Assembly (NCBI RefSeq): GCF_030209445.1
Contig: NZ_JARVSD010000007.1
Location: 186,001 to 250,000 of the forward strand
Length of the DNA: 64,000 nucleotides
Direction of reading: 5' to 3'
From: Promicromonospora sp. MEB111
Lineage (GTDB): Bacteria; Actinomycetota; Actinomycetes; Actinomycetales; Cellulomonadaceae
Both the position numbers and the translations under genes were made by a program. This document shows, piece after piece, positions 49,594 to 59,382 of this stretch (its first letter is position 1; each line of letters begins with the position of its first letter). The notes beneath the pieces were generated by a model that did not search any database, was not told the origin of the DNA, and worked only from the letters and a program-made list of their open reading frames with translations.

Positions 49594-51710
49594 GAGCGCG
49601 CCAGGAGCCAGACGAAGTACGGCGCGCCGAGCAGCGCGACCGCGAGCCCCGCGGGGAGCTGGGCCGGGGCGATGACGGTCCGGCCCAGGGTGTCGGCCAG
49701 GCCGAGCAGCACGGCGCCCAGCAGCATCGCGACCGGCAGCACCCGCGCGTGCCGGCCGCCCACCAGGGCACGCGCGGCATGCGGCGCGACCAGACCCACG
49801 AACCCCACCACGCCGACGGCGGTCACGCTCGTGGCCGCCAGCACTGCGGCGACGGCGAGCACGACCAGCCGGCTGCGCTCCAGCCGGACGCCCACGAGGC
49901 GCGGCGTGTCGTCGTCGAGCGCGAGGAGGTCCAGCTCGCGCCGGACGATCACGGCGAGCGGCGCCGCGAGCGCCAGCGTGACGATCACGGGCAGGACCTG
50001 TTCGAGGCTGCGCCCGTAGGTGGTGCCGGACAGCCAGGTGTAGATGCGCGGCGTGTTCCAGGGGTCGGAGCGCAGCAGCAGGAACGTGGTCAGCGCGGTG
50101 GTCAGGTAGCCCAGGCCGATGCCGATGAGCACGAGGCGGTCGGCGTGCAGCCCGCCGCGCCAGGCGAGCAGGTAGACGGCGGCGAAGGCGAGCAGTCCGC
50201 CGACGACGGCGGCGACGAGCATCGCGCCGTTGCTGGCGGCGACGCCGTTGCCCCAGGTGGTGCCGGCGACGGCGGTGACGACCACGACGGCGCCGAGGCC
50301 TGCCCCGCCGGTGATCCCGAGGATGCCGGGCTCGGCCAGCGGGTTGCGGGCGGTGGCCTGCACCATCGTGCCGGACAGCGCGAGGGCGGCCCCGGCGACG
50401 ACGGCGGCCAGGACGCGGGGCGCGCGCTCGTCGAGCGCGAACCGGACGACGGCGGGGCCCTGCCCGTCGAGCCAGAGGGCGATGTCGCCGGTGCGCAGCC
50501 AGGTGGAGCCGGCGAGCAGGCCGAGCAGCGTGACGCCGATCGCGAGGGCGACGCACACGGCGAGCACGATGACGAAGCGGCGGGTGCTGCGCGGCCCGGT
50601 CCCGGCGGTCGGCGGCCGGCGGGACGGCCCGGCGTCGCGCAGGCGCCGCGCGAGGACCACCATGATCAGGGCGCCGGCGATCGTGGTCGCGACGCCGGTG
50701 GGGACGGCGAGCGCCTCCTCGGCGCCGAGGACGGCGCGGACGACGGCGTCGGCGAGCACCACGACGAACGCGCCGAGCAGGCCGGCGGCGGGCAGCAGGA
50801 TCGCGTGCCGGTGGAGTGCGGGGACCACGCGAGCCAGGAGCCGGGCGACGACGGGGGCGGCGAGGCCGACGAACCCGAGGGGGCCCGCCAGGGTCACGGC
50901 CGCGGCGGTGAGCAGCACCGCGAGCAGCACGCCGATGGCGCGGGTCGAGCGGACGGGGACGCCGAGCGCCCCGGCGGTGTCGTCGCCGAGGCCGAGCACG
51001 TCGAGGCGCCGGGAGACGAGGAGGCCGCCGAGGGTGGCCAGCAGGACGACGGGCAGCGCCCGCCAGAACGCCGTGAGGTTGAGCTGGCTCAGGGAGCCGC
51101 TGCCCCAGGCGAACAGTCCGGTGGTCTCCGTCTGGAACAGGATGAGCAGTGCGGAGGCCGCGGCCTGCAGGGCCAGCGCGACGGCGGAGCCGGCGAGCAC
51201 CAGGCGGGTGGACGACGACCCGGCGCCACCGGCCAGCCCGAGCACGAGCGCCGCGGCGGCGATGCCGCCGGCGAAGGCGACGGCGCCCGAGGCCCACAGC
51301 GGCACGGCGAGGCCGAAGGCGGCCACGACGACGACCGCGAGGTAGGAGCCGGCCGTCACGGCGAGCGTGTCGGGCGAGGCGAGCGCGTTGCGGGCGATCG
51401 ACTGGAAGAGCGCCCCGGCCACGCCGAGGGCGAACCCGACGGCCACGCCGGCCGCGAGGCGCGGCAGGCGTGACCCGACGAGGATGTCGCGGACCGCCGA
51501 CGCGTCGCCGGCGTCCTGCCCGGTGAGCAGGCGCAGCAGGTCGCCCGTGCCCACGCCGGACGTGCCCTGCGTCAGGTGCCAGGCACCGACGACGAGCACG
51601 GCCAGCGCGAGCACCACCAGGGCGGCCCCACCCGTCGCCCAGGTGACGGGGCGGGAGGCGGGGGCCTGGGGCAGGGTGTCCGTCGCGGACGGCGACTGCG
51701 TGGCGGTCAT
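49584..51710 (-). CDS. Fused double FecCD siderophore permease (FhuB-like)
   Basis: A 708-residue permease with about twenty hydrophobic segments: two complete FecCD domains in one chain, residues about 20-355 and 380-705. Each half has the motif GVAGALFQSIARNALASPDTLAV (first) or GTMVQATARNPLAEPGILGI (second) and a GLVAPHAARALVG-type loop near the end (GLAAPVVARLLARVVP in the first). It transports Fe-siderophore across the cytoplasmic membrane, driven by the ATPase encoded at 52872. It begins 4 bp after the binding-protein gene. Confidence 0.93.
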   Translation of the reverse strand: MTATQSPSATDTLPQAPASRPVTWATGGAALVVLALAVLVVGAWHLTQGTSGVGTGDLLRLLTGQDAGDASAVRDILVGSRLPRLAAGVAVGFALGVAGALFQSIARNALASPDTLAVTAGSYLAVVVVAAFGLAVPLWASGAVAFAGGIAAAALVLGLAGGAGSSSTRLVLAGSAVALALQAAASALLILFQTETTGLFAWGSGSLSQLNLTAFWRALPVVLLATLGGLLVSRRLDVLGLGDDTAGALGVPVRSTRAIGVLLAVLLTAAAVTLAGPLGFVGLAAPVVARLLARVVPALHRHAILLPAAGLLGAFVVVLADAVVRAVLGAEEALAVPTGVATTIAGALIMVVLARRLRDAGPSRRPPTAGTGPRSTRRFVIVLAVCVALAIGVTLLGLLAGSTWLRTGDIALWLDGQGPAVVRFALDERAPRVLAAVVAGAALALSGTMVQATARNPLAEPGILGITGGAGLGAVVVVTAVAGTTWGNGVAASNGAMLVAAVVGGLLAFAAVYLLAWRGGLHADRLVLIGIGLGYLTTALTTFLLLRSDPWNTPRIYTWLSGTTYGRSLEQVLPVIVTLALAAPLAVIVRRELDLLALDDDTPRLVGVRLERSRLVVLAVAAVLAATSVTAVGVVGFVGLVAPHAARALVGGRHARVLPVAMLLGAVLLGLADTLGRTVIAPAQLPAGLAVALLGAPYFVWLLARSRA

Positions 51711-51714
51711 GGCG

Positions 51715-52740
51715 TCAGTTCGTGAAGACGTCGACGTACGCGTCGACGATCTTCTCCGCGGAGCGGGGGCCGCCGAACGTCCAGATGTGCTCCGGGAACG
51801 CGTGTGCGCGGTCCTCGCTGACGGCGGGCAGGCCGGCCCAGACGTCGTTCTTGGTCAGCTCGGCGGTCCAGTCGTCCGTGCCCTCCTTGGTGCCGGTGTA
51901 GAGCAGGGTCGCGTCGCCGACGTCGGTCATGCCCTCGATGTCGGACTGGCCCAGGCCGTAGGCGGGGTCGACCTCGCCGGTCCACGCGTTGGTGAGGCCG
52001 AGCTCCTCGCCCAGCTCGCCGACCAGCGAGCCCTGGCCGAACGGGCGGATCGAGACGTTGCCGCCGTCGACCCAGCCGTCGAAGTACACGAAGTCGGTGC
52101 TGGCCGGGGCGGCCTCGGCGACCTGCGCCTTGGCGTCGGCCAGGTGCTGCTGGAACTCGTCGGTCACGACGGCGGCGCGCTCGGTGCGCCCGGTGGCCTC
52201 GGCGATGATGCCGAAGGTGTCGAGCATGGTCCCGATCGGGTCGGCGGCGTCGGCGCCCTTCGTGGCCAGCACCGGCACGTCGTAGGCCTCGAGCTTGGCG
52301 ATGATCTCGTCGTCGGGCGTGTAGGCCTCGATGATGACCAGGTCGGGGTCGGCGGCGTACAGGGCGTCGAGGTTGGGCTCGCCGCGCGTGCCGACGTCGG
52401 TCACGCCCTCGGGCAGCTCCTCCGCGTCGTTCCAGGTGGCGTAGCCCTTGACGTCGGCCACGGCGACCGGGTCGACGCACAGGCTGAGCACGTCCTCGAC
52501 CTGCTGCCACTCCAGGACGGCGACGCGCTCGGCGGGCTTGTCGAGCTCGACCGTGCGGTCGAACGAGTCGGTCAGCGTGACGGGGTCGGTCGACGTGGTC
52601 ACGTCGGCGCAGTCGCCCGAGGCGGCCTCGGTGGGCGCGGACGACGCGGCCGCCCCGGGGTCGGTGGTGCCGCAGGCGGACAGCGCGAGCGGCAGGATCA
52701 GGGCGGCGCCCACCAGGGTCGCCTTCTTGCGCAGGGTCAT
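51715..52740 (-). CDS. Iron-siderophore substrate-binding lipoprotein
   Basis: A 341-residue FepB/FhuD-type protein. The lipobox LSAC ends a short signal peptide at about residues 20-23, followed by a Ser/Thr/Ala linker and the periplasmic-binding fold (RVAVLEWQQVEDVLSL, DPDLVIIEAYTPDDEIIAKL). GAGGAG precedes ATG 52740. It hands the ferric siderophore to the fused permease encoded immediately downstream. The particular siderophore cannot be predicted. Confidence 0.9.
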   Translation of the reverse strand: MTLRKKATLVGAALILPLALSACGTTDPGAAASSAPTEAASGDCADVTTSTDPVTLTDSFDRTVELDKPAERVAVLEWQQVEDVLSLCVDPVAVADVKGYATWNDAEELPEGVTDVGTRGEPNLDALYAADPDLVIIEAYTPDDEIIAKLEAYDVPVLATKGADAADPIGTMLDTFGIIAEATGRTERAAVVTDEFQQHLADAKAQVAEAAPASTDFVYFDGWVDGGNVSIRPFGQGSLVGELGEELGLTNAWTGEVDPAYGLGQSDIEGMTDVGDATLLYTGTKEGTDDWTAELTKNDVWAGLPAVSEDRAHAFPEHIWTFGGPRSAEKIVDAYVDVFTN

Positions 52741-52871
52741 GGGGTCTCCTCGAGCTTCGTGACACGTCGTGTCGGTGCAGTGCCGGGTGCGGCGGGTGGT
52801 GCGGGCGCCGACGGCGTCCTGCGGGTCTGGGGTCTACGGGTGGTGCTGGGTGGTGCTGCGAGATCGGGGGT

Positions 52872-53693
52872 TCAGCGGGTGCGACCGTGGTGCCGCCCGC
52901 GCGGGTGCACGCGGACGCGGCCGGTCCCGGGGTCGGTGGTGACGTCGATCGGCAGGCCGTAGGCGAGCGAGAGGTGCTCGGCCGTGAGCACCTGCGCGGG
53001 CGGTCCGGCCGCCAGGACGCGGCCCTGGTGCAGCAGGACGACGGCGTCGGCGACCGACGCGGCATGGTCCAGGTCGTGCAGCACGATGCCGACCGCCGTG
53101 CCGTGCTCCTCGGCGAGGTCGCGCACCAGGTCGAGCGTCTCGACCTGGTAGCGCAGGTCGAGGTGGTTGGTGGGCTCGTCCAGCAGCACCACGCCGGTCT
53201 CCTGCGCCAGGCAGGTGGCCAGCCAGACGCGCTGCACCTCGCCGCCGGAGAGCTGGTCGACGCCGCGGCGGGCCATGCCGGTCACGCCGGTGATGTCCAT
53301 CGCGCGGTCGATCGCGGCGTGGTCGGCGTCGGTCAGCGGCGCGAACCGCCGGCGGTGCGGGTGGCGGCCGAACGCGACGACGTCGCGCACCTCCAGCCCG
53401 GCCGGGTGCGGGCGGGACTGGGCGAGCAGCGTGACGCGCCGGGCGAAGTCCCGCGCCGACAGCGGCGCGACGTCGACGGCGTCGTCGGCCGTGGCGCCGA
53501 GGCTGACGGTCCCCTGCTGCACCGGGTGCAACCGCGCCAGCGAGCGCAGCACGGTGGACTTGCCGGACCCGTTGGGGCCGACGAGCGCAGTCACGACACC
53601 GGGCGGCAGGTGGACGGCGACGCCGTGCACCACGGTGGTGCGCTGGTAGCCGAGCACGAGGTCGTCACCACGGAGAGCGGTAGGGGCGGTCAC
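52872..53693 (-). CDS. Iron-siderophore ABC transporter ATP-binding protein (FepC-like)
   Basis: A 273-residue ATPase. Walker A GPNGSGKST is at about 39-47, with LLAQSRPHP in the Q-loop region, the signature QLSGGEVQRVWLA, Walker B VVLLDEPTNHLDLRYQ and an H-loop LHDLDHA. GTG 53693 is chosen because the DtxR-like box ends just before it and the frame upstream belongs to a shadow of jetA. It is the first gene of the iron uptake operon (ATPase, then binding protein, then permease); the mRNA is probably leaderless. Confidence 0.92.
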   Translation of the reverse strand: MTAPTALRGDDLVLGYQRTTVVHGVAVHLPPGVVTALVGPNGSGKSTVLRSLARLHPVQQGTVSLGATADDAVDVAPLSARDFARRVTLLAQSRPHPAGLEVRDVVAFGRHPHRRRFAPLTDADHAAIDRAMDITGVTGMARRGVDQLSGGEVQRVWLATCLAQETGVVLLDEPTNHLDLRYQVETLDLVRDLAEEHGTAVGIVLHDLDHAASVADAVVLLHQGRVLAAGPPAQVLTAEHLSLAYGLPIDVTTDPGTGRVRVHPRGRHHGRTR

Positions 53694-53694
53694 G

Positions 53695-53713
53695 GGAGGT
53701 AAGCCTAACCTTA
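53695..53713 (-). promoter_or_regulatory. DtxR/IdeR-type iron box
   Basis: On the minus strand the sequence TAAGGTTAGGCTTACCTCC matches 15 of 19 positions of the consensus TTAGGTTAGGCTAACCTAA. It overlaps a TAGGCT -10-like element and lies immediately before GTG 53693, so Fe2+-loaded DtxR would block the operon when iron is ample. Confidence 0.8.
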
Positions 53714-53808
53714 TGTCCGGGGTGCCCCCCACGCCCGTCTCATTCCTCACCCGCTGCCCGCCCGCCGACGCGTGTCGATGTCGGACTGTCCACGTACCCT
53801 GGTCGGCG

Positions 53809-55299
53809 ATGAGCACAGCCACCGTGGAGGGAGCGTACGAAGGTGCGCTCCGAGCGTTCAAGAACCCGATGCTGGACCTGCTCCACGGGACGTACGCGCC
53901 GTTCGTCGTGACCATGCTGGCGCTGGTCTTCACGGCGCAGCGGCCCCAGGTACCGGTGGCCGACGCGCACGCGGAGATCGACGCCGCCCTGGACCGCCTG
54001 CGGGCCGCCGGGTACGGCGAGGAGGGCAACGCGCCGCTCCCCGTCGGCAGCTCGCGCGACCTGTGCCGCGGCTGGGTGCGCTCGGGCTGGCTCAAGCGGC
54101 ACGTGCAGGACGGCGTCGAGGTCTACCAGGTCTCCGCGCACGGCGTCGGCGCCCTCGAGGTCGCGGGCCGGGTCGGCGGCGCGCGCACGCGCGTCTCCGA
54201 GTCCCGGGTGCGCACCCTGCTCGACGCCGTCGAGGAGCTCGCGCAGGACGCCGACCCGGACGTGCTGTCCCGGATCGCCCGGCTCGACGCCGAGATCCGG
54301 GAGCGAACCGCCGAGGTCGAGCGGCTGGAGCGCACGGGCGCCGTCGAGCCGGTGGGCGACGACCAGCTGCTGGAGGAGGCGGAGAACGTGCTGCACCTCG
54401 CGCGCGAGCTGCCGGCCGACTTCGCCCGCGTGGTCGAGTCGATCAAGCAGGTCCAGCGCGACGTCGTCACCGACCTGCGGCAGGACGTGCGTCCCACGGG
54501 CGAGGTGCTCCGCGAGTACCTCGCGCGCGGCAAGGACATCATGGAGTCCACGCGGGAGGGGCGTGCCTTCGCCGGGGCGCTCGCCCTGATCGGCCGGGCC
54601 GAGCACATCGACCAGCTCGCCGGGAACCTCCGCGTGATCCTGGGCCACCCGTTCGCGGAGCAGCTCCCCGCGCCCCAGCGGCGCGAGCTGCACGAGATCG
54701 CGCGGCGCATCGAGCAGGGCGTGCGCGAGGTGCTGCACGCGCAGCAGCAGGCCTCGCACGTCATCACCACCCAGATCCGCAACCACGACCCGCTCCGGGA
54801 CCGGGAGGTGGACGGGCTGCTGCGCGACGTGATGTCGGGGTTCCAGCAGTGGATGCCCACCTCGCGGCACAAGCAGGCGGTCGAGCCGATGCGGCGCCTG
54901 CCGGTGGCCGACGTCGGGCACCTGCGGCAGAAGGCGGACGGCCTGCGCCCGCCCGCTCCCCCGACGCCGCTGGAGGCGTGGGAGATGGGCGTGGTGCCGG
55001 ACGACGACTCGCGGGCCTGGGGCGGTCCGCACTACGCGGACCTGGAGAAGCACCTGGCCGCGCTGCCCCGCGAGGACGGGGCCGTGGACGTCGCGACGGC
55101 GTTCCGGTCCGCGCCCGAGCGGCTGCGGCGGCCGGTCGACCTGCTGGGCCTGCTGGAGATCGCGCACCGGCACGGCATGGTCGAGACGGACGAGGTGGTG
55201 ACCGTCGAGGCGGTCCGGCCGGACGGGGCACGGCGGCGGTTCGCGTTCGGTGGTGTGGCGATGAGGGACGAGCACGAGGGCGGGACGGCGGATGAGTGA
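53809..55299 (+). CDS. jetA: Wadjet/MksBEF-type subunit JetA (DUF3375)
   Basis: A 496-residue DUF3375 protein, the kleisin-like MukF/MksF counterpart. [20 protein letters not shown] and [20 protein letters not shown] lead to long helices, and HARQ-rich helices with the conserved [20 protein letters not shown] follow near residue 320. The TACCCT element 8 nt before ATG 53809 suggests a leaderless start. It overlaps jetB by 8 nt, in a jetABC operon. JetABC forms an SMC-like complex that extrudes DNA loops and in full Wadjet systems restricts plasmids. It starts 115 bp from the iron operon, divergently. Confidence 0.9.
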   Translation: MSTATVEGAYEGALRAFKNPMLDLLHGTYAPFVVTMLALVFTAQRPQVPVADAHAEIDAALDRLRAAGYGEEGNAPLPVGSSRDLCRGWVRSGWLKRHVQDGVEVYQVSAHGVGALEVAGRVGGARTRVSESRVRTLLDAVEELAQDADPDVLSRIARLDAEIRERTAEVERLERTGAVEPVGDDQLLEEAENVLHLARELPADFARVVESIKQVQRDVVTDLRQDVRPTGEVLREYLARGKDIMESTREGRAFAGALALIGRAEHIDQLAGNLRVILGHPFAEQLPAPQRRELHEIARRIEQGVREVLHAQQQASHVITTQIRNHDPLRDREVDGLLRDVMSGFQQWMPTSRHKQAVEPMRRLPVADVGHLRQKADGLRPPAPPTPLEAWEMGVVPDDDSRAWGGPHYADLEKHLAALPREDGAVDVATAFRSAPERLRRPVDLLGLLEIAHRHGMVETDEVVTVEAVRPDGARRRFAFGGVAMRDEHEGGTADE

Positions 55300-55954
55300 G
55301 ACGGTGACGGACGAGGCGGGCACCGAGGACGCGGGCTTCATCGAGCCCGCCCCGATGGAGGACGACCAGACCGAGCTGTTCGCGGGCGACCGCGGGCTGC
55401 TGGACCCGGAGGTCCGGCGCGTGCTGGTCCGGCTGCTGCAGCGGCGGTTCCTGACGGCGGAGAAGAACCGCGCGCAGTGGAGGACGCTCCTGGAGCACCA
55501 GTCGGTGATCGAGTCGCGCCTGCACGACCTGTTCGTGCGCCTCGTCGTCGACCACGACCGCGGGATCGCCTACAAGCAGCAGGTCCGCTCGGGCGAGGTC
55601 GACGTGCCGATCCTGCTGCGCGACGACCCGTACAACCGCGTCGAGACGCTGGTGCTGGTGCACCTGCGCACCGTCTACCAGCACGAGGCGAGCTCGGGCG
55701 AGACCTCCGCGCGGATCGACCTGGAGGACATCGAGCAGGGCGTGCTCACGTTCTTCGACCTGGACGACAACAACCTCGTGCGCCCGCAGCGCGAGATCCG
55801 CGACGCCGTGGGCCGCCTGGCGTCCGAGGGCCTGATCGACGAGGAGTCGACGGGCCGGTACCGCATCACGCCGCTGGTGGAGGTCGTGCTCGACAACAAC
55901 CGGCTCGCGGAGCTCACGCGCTGGCTCGCCGGGAACAAGGAGGACAGGTCGTGA
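55292..55954 (+). CDS. jetB: Wadjet/MksBEF-type subunit JetB (DUF4194)
   Basis: A 220-residue DUF4194 protein, the MukE/MksE-like winged-helix partner. [20 protein letters not shown] at about 48-67 and [15 protein letters not shown] with [17 protein letters not shown] are diagnostic. It bridges the kleisin and SMC heads. GTG or ATG start at 55292 overlaps jetA, and its stop overlaps jetC (GTGA). Confidence 0.9.
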   Translation: MSETVTDEAGTEDAGFIEPAPMEDDQTELFAGDRGLLDPEVRRVLVRLLQRRFLTAEKNRAQWRTLLEHQSVIESRLHDLFVRLVVDHDRGIAYKQQVRSGEVDVPILLRDDPYNRVETLVLVHLRTVYQHEASSGETSARIDLEDIEQGVLTFFDLDDNNLVRPQREIRDAVGRLASEGLIDEESTGRYRITPLVEVVLDNNRLAELTRWLAGNKEDRS

Positions 55955-58900
55955 GCATGATCGAGACGCTGTGGGGGCTGGTCCCGGCGCGTTCGACGGG
56001 CCAGCAGTGGGTGGCCCAGACGCTGCAGCTCGTCAACTGGGGCGGCTACCACGGTCACCACCACGTGCGGTTCTCCCCGGGGGCCACGCTGTTCAGCGGC
56101 GGCTCGGGGTCGGGCAAGTCCACGCTCATGGACTCCTACATCGCGCTGATCATGCCGCACACCACGCCGTTCAACGGCGCGTCCAACGGCGGCGTGACCG
56201 GCAAGCCGCGCGGCAAGGAGCAGCGCAACATCCTGTCCTACGCGCGCGGCAAGCTCGACGAGAAGCGGGTCGACGGCGAGACCCGGGTCCGGGTGCTGCG
56301 CGGCGAGAAGGAGGACACCTGGTCGGCGATCGCGATGACGTGGGTCGACCAGGGCGGGGCCACCTTCACCGCCGTCCGTGCCTGGTACGTGCCGTCGTCG
56401 GCCCGGACGCTGGAGAACGTCACGGCGGTGCGCGGCACCTGCGACGGGCCGTTCGACCTGAGCGGCCTGGAGGACGCGGCCCGGCACCGGTTCGACCGCC
56501 GGGCCGTGACACGCACGGGGCTGACCTGCTTCGAGACCGACCGGGACTACACGGCGCGGCTGCACACCGCGCTCGGCATCGGCGCGAGCGGCGACGGGCA
56601 CAAGGCCGTGGGCCTGCTCGGCCGCATCCAGGCCGGGCAGCAGATCACCACGGTCGACGCCCTCTACAAGACGATGGTCCTGGAGGAGCCCTCGACGTTC
56701 GCCACGGCCGACGGCGCGGTGCAGCAGTTCGACGAGCTGTCCGCCACCCGCGACCGGATGGTCACCGCGCAGCAGCAGGTCCGCGCGCTCGGCCCCGTCC
56801 GCGAGCACCGCGCCGCGATCGACCAGGCCGTCGAACGGCTGCGCATGATCGACGCCGTCGGACAGTTCTCGGACCCGGCGGCCCCCGCCGCGCTGTGGCT
56901 CGCGGGCCGGCGGCTGGACCTGCTGCGCGCGTCGGAGGCGGACCTCCAGCGGCGCCGCGCCCGCGCCCGGGACGAGGCGACCGAGCTCACCGTGCGGGTC
57001 TCGGCGGCCCGGCTGGAGCGCGACGCGGCCCGGGACCTCCTGGGCGCGGCCGGCGGCGACCGCCTGAAGAAGGCGCAGGACGAGGTGGACCGCCTGGAGG
57101 CGCGCATCGAACCGGTCGCCGTGGCGCGTGCCCGGTTCGACGCGCTGCTGACCGACGTCGGGGCCGAGGTGTCGGACGCCGCCGGGTTCGACGCCGTCGT
57201 CGAGCAGGCGCACCGGGCGCTGAACGACGCCGACGCGCGCGCGGCCGCCCGGCGGCGCTTCACCGAGGCGACCCTCGCCGAGCAGGCCGCGGCGAAGGAG
57301 CTGGAGAGCCTGCGGGCGGAGCTGCGGACCGTCAGCGCCCGCAAGGACAACATCCCCTCCGACCTGCACCGCGCCCGGGCCGCCCTCGCCGAGGCGGCGG
57401 GCCTGTCGCCGGACGAGCTGCCGTTCGTGGGCGAGCTGATCGAGGTGCGCACGGAGTTCGAGCCCTGGCGCCAGGCGTTCAACCTGGCGCTGGGCGGCTT
57501 CGCCACCGAGATGCTGATCGACGTCGCCCACCTCAAGGCGTTCCGCGCCGCGATCAACTCCGTGCCCACCGCGCGCCGGATCCGGTTCCGAGGCGTGCCC
57601 ACCGGGCGGCGCGACGAGGCCGCCGTTCAGGACCGCACCCTCCCCGCGCGCCTGGACCACCGGCCGACGCCGTTCACCGGCTGGCTCCGGCAGGAGCTCG
57701 CCGACCGCTTCGCGTACGTCTGCATCGACTCGCCGGCGCAGTTCGCCCTGCACCGCAAGGCGGTGACGCTCACGGGCCAGACGTCCGACGGCGGGCGCGG
57801 CGCCCACGGCGGCCAGGGCGTGACGAACGTGCTCGGGTTCTCCAACGCCCGCCGCCTCAAGGAGCTGGAGGGCGCCGTCGCCGAGGCGGAGGCGGCGCAC
57901 GCCGCCGCCGTCGGCGCGCTGGAGGCCGCCACGGCGGGGCTCGACTCGTTCGAGAAGCAGCGCGGCACCTACGAGAAGATCGCCGACCTGACGTGGGAGC
58001 AGGTCGACCTCGACGCCCTGCGGACCGAGCTGGGCCGCTGGACCGCGATCGTCGAGGAGGTCACGTCGGACAACCCGGAGATCGGGCGGCTGCGGAAGGA
58101 GCTCGGCGTCCTGGAGGACCGGGTCACCCGGCTGACCGAGGAGAGCGGCGTCGCCAAGAACCGGGCCGGCGAGCTGGAGGCGGCGTGGGAGCGGACGGCG
58201 GACGCCGTCGACACCGCGCAGCGCACGCTCGACACGGCCGAGGCCGACGGGACCCAGGTCGCCGCCGCGCACCGCGAGTACCTCCAGGAGCTGTTCGCGG
58301 GCGAGCAGGGCGCCGAGGGCTCCCCCGCCCAGGCCGTCGAACGCTTCGACGCCGCGCTGGACCGCGCCGCGGCGCGGGTCCGGGACGACCAGGGCGAGGC
58401 GCAGGCCGCCGTCGGCCGGGGCCGCGCGGCCCTGCACGACATCTTCGAGACGTTCAAGGAACGGTGGCCCAACCCGAACCTCGGCGTCGACCCGGACACG
58501 TCCTACGACGACTACGAACGGTTCCTGACCGACCTGGAGAAGAACGGGCTGCACGAGCTGGAGTCGGAGTGGCGCGACAGCCTGCTCCGGCTGTCCGGCG
58601 CGGACCTGACCAAGCTCGACAGCGACATCTCGACCGCCGTGCGCGAGATCCGCGACCGCATCGACCCGGTCAACCGGATCCTCGACGGCCTCGACTTCTC
58701 CGACGAGCACCACAAGCTGCACATCGAGCTGCGCGACACCGCCTCGCCGGTGCGCTCCCGGTTCCGCGCCGACCTGCGCGCGGTGCGCGAGGCCATTGCC
58801 AACGCCCGGAGCGACACCGACCGGCAGCGCGCCTACACCCGCATGGCCAAGGTGGTCGACCGCGTGCGCCGCACCGCCCCCGAGTTCCACGACCTGATCG

Positions 58901-59325
58901 ACGTGCGCAACCACGTGCGGATCAGCGCCGAGAAGCTCACCAAGGACGGCGCGCACGTCGCGGTCTACGACCACATCGGCGAGAAGTCCGGCGGCGAGTC
59001 CCAGGAGCTGGTCGCGTTCATCGTGGGCGCGGCCCTGCGCTACCAGCTCGGCGACGCCGGCGCGGAACGGCCGCGGTACGCGCCGGTCTTCCTCGACGAG
59101 GCGCTGATCAAGGCCGACGCCCACTTCACCGGCCGGGCGATCAACGCCTGGCGCGGGCTCGGGTTCCAGCTCGTCATCGGCGCGCCGAACGACAAGCACA
59201 GCGGCATTGAGCCGCACGTCGACGCGGGCTACGTGGTGCTCAAGGACACCAGCGGCAAGTCGTTCACCCAGCTCACGGTCGGGCTGCCGGACGAGGTAGG
59301 GCTGCCGGACGAGGCGCCGGGGTAG
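55951..59325 (+). CDS. jetC: SMC-like ATPase JetC
   Basis: A 1124-residue MukB/MksB-type SMC protein. Walker [10 protein letters not shown] is at 50-58. Two long coiled-coil stretches (about 290-430 and 600-780) flank a hinge-like globular region. The C-terminal signature [20 protein letters not shown] is near 1008-1027 and Walker [15 protein letters not shown] follows, so the ATPase looks intact. AGGAGG lies about 7 nt before GTG 55951. The expected next gene, jetD (toprim-type nuclease, DUF3322/DUF2220), is absent: GH43 follows on the other strand. The extreme C-terminus has an 18-nt tandem duplication ([12 protein letters not shown]). Confidence 0.93.
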   Translation: MSMIETLWGLVPARSTGQQWVAQTLQLVNWGGYHGHHHVRFSPGATLFSGGSGSGKSTLMDSYIALIMPHTTPFNGASNGGVTGKPRGKEQRNILSYARGKLDEKRVDGETRVRVLRGEKEDTWSAIAMTWVDQGGATFTAVRAWYVPSSARTLENVTAVRGTCDGPFDLSGLEDAARHRFDRRAVTRTGLTCFETDRDYTARLHTALGIGASGDGHKAVGLLGRIQAGQQITTVDALYKTMVLEEPSTFATADGAVQQFDELSATRDRMVTAQQQVRALGPVREHRAAIDQAVERLRMIDAVGQFSDPAAPAALWLAGRRLDLLRASEADLQRRRARARDEATELTVRVSAARLERDAARDLLGAAGGDRLKKAQDEVDRLEARIEPVAVARARFDALLTDVGAEVSDAAGFDAVVEQAHRALNDADARAAARRRFTEATLAEQAAAKELESLRAELRTVSARKDNIPSDLHRARAALAEAAGLSPDELPFVGELIEVRTEFEPWRQAFNLALGGFATEMLIDVAHLKAFRAAINSVPTARRIRFRGVPTGRRDEAAVQDRTLPARLDHRPTPFTGWLRQELADRFAYVCIDSPAQFALHRKAVTLTGQTSDGGRGAHGGQGVTNVLGFSNARRLKELEGAVAEAEAAHAAAVGALEAATAGLDSFEKQRGTYEKIADLTWEQVDLDALRTELGRWTAIVEEVTSDNPEIGRLRKELGVLEDRVTRLTEESGVAKNRAGELEAAWERTADAVDTAQRTLDTAEADGTQVAAAHREYLQELFAGEQGAEGSPAQAVERFDAALDRAAARVRDDQGEAQAAVGRGRAALHDIFETFKERWPNPNLGVDPDTSYDDYERFLTDLEKNGLHELESEWRDSLLRLSGADLTKLDSDISTAVREIRDRIDPVNRILDGLDFSDEHHKLHIELRDTASPVRSRFRADLRAVREAIANARSDTDRQRAYTRMAKVVDRVRRTAPEFHDLIDVRNHVRISAEKLTKDGAHVAVYDHIGEKSGGESQELVAFIVGAALRYQLGDAGAERPRYAPVFLDEALIKADAHFTGRAINAWRGLGFQLVIGAPNDKHSGIEPHVDAGYVVLKDTSGKSFTQLTVGLPDEVGLPDEAPG

Positions 59326-59342
59326 CCCGGCGCCTCGTCCGG
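59305..59342. terminator. 17-bp perfect hairpin over the jetC stop codon
   Basis: Arms CCGGACGAGGCGCCGGG and its complement pair perfectly with a 4-nt loop GTAG that contains the jetC TAG. No T tract follows. It lies between convergent jetC and GH43 and probably terminates jetC transcription. The left arm comes from the second copy of the 18-nt duplication. Confidence 0.65.
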
Positions 59343-59382
59343 GCGGACGGCCGTTCGGAGCGGACCGGCCGACCGGGGCCGG

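Noticed and set aside
55675-59217. A 1180-codon open frame on the minus strand opposite jetC
   Set aside because: It is the antisense shadow of a GC-rich gene; its translation is Arg/Leu/Val-rich without motifs, while the plus-strand frame has full SMC motifs.
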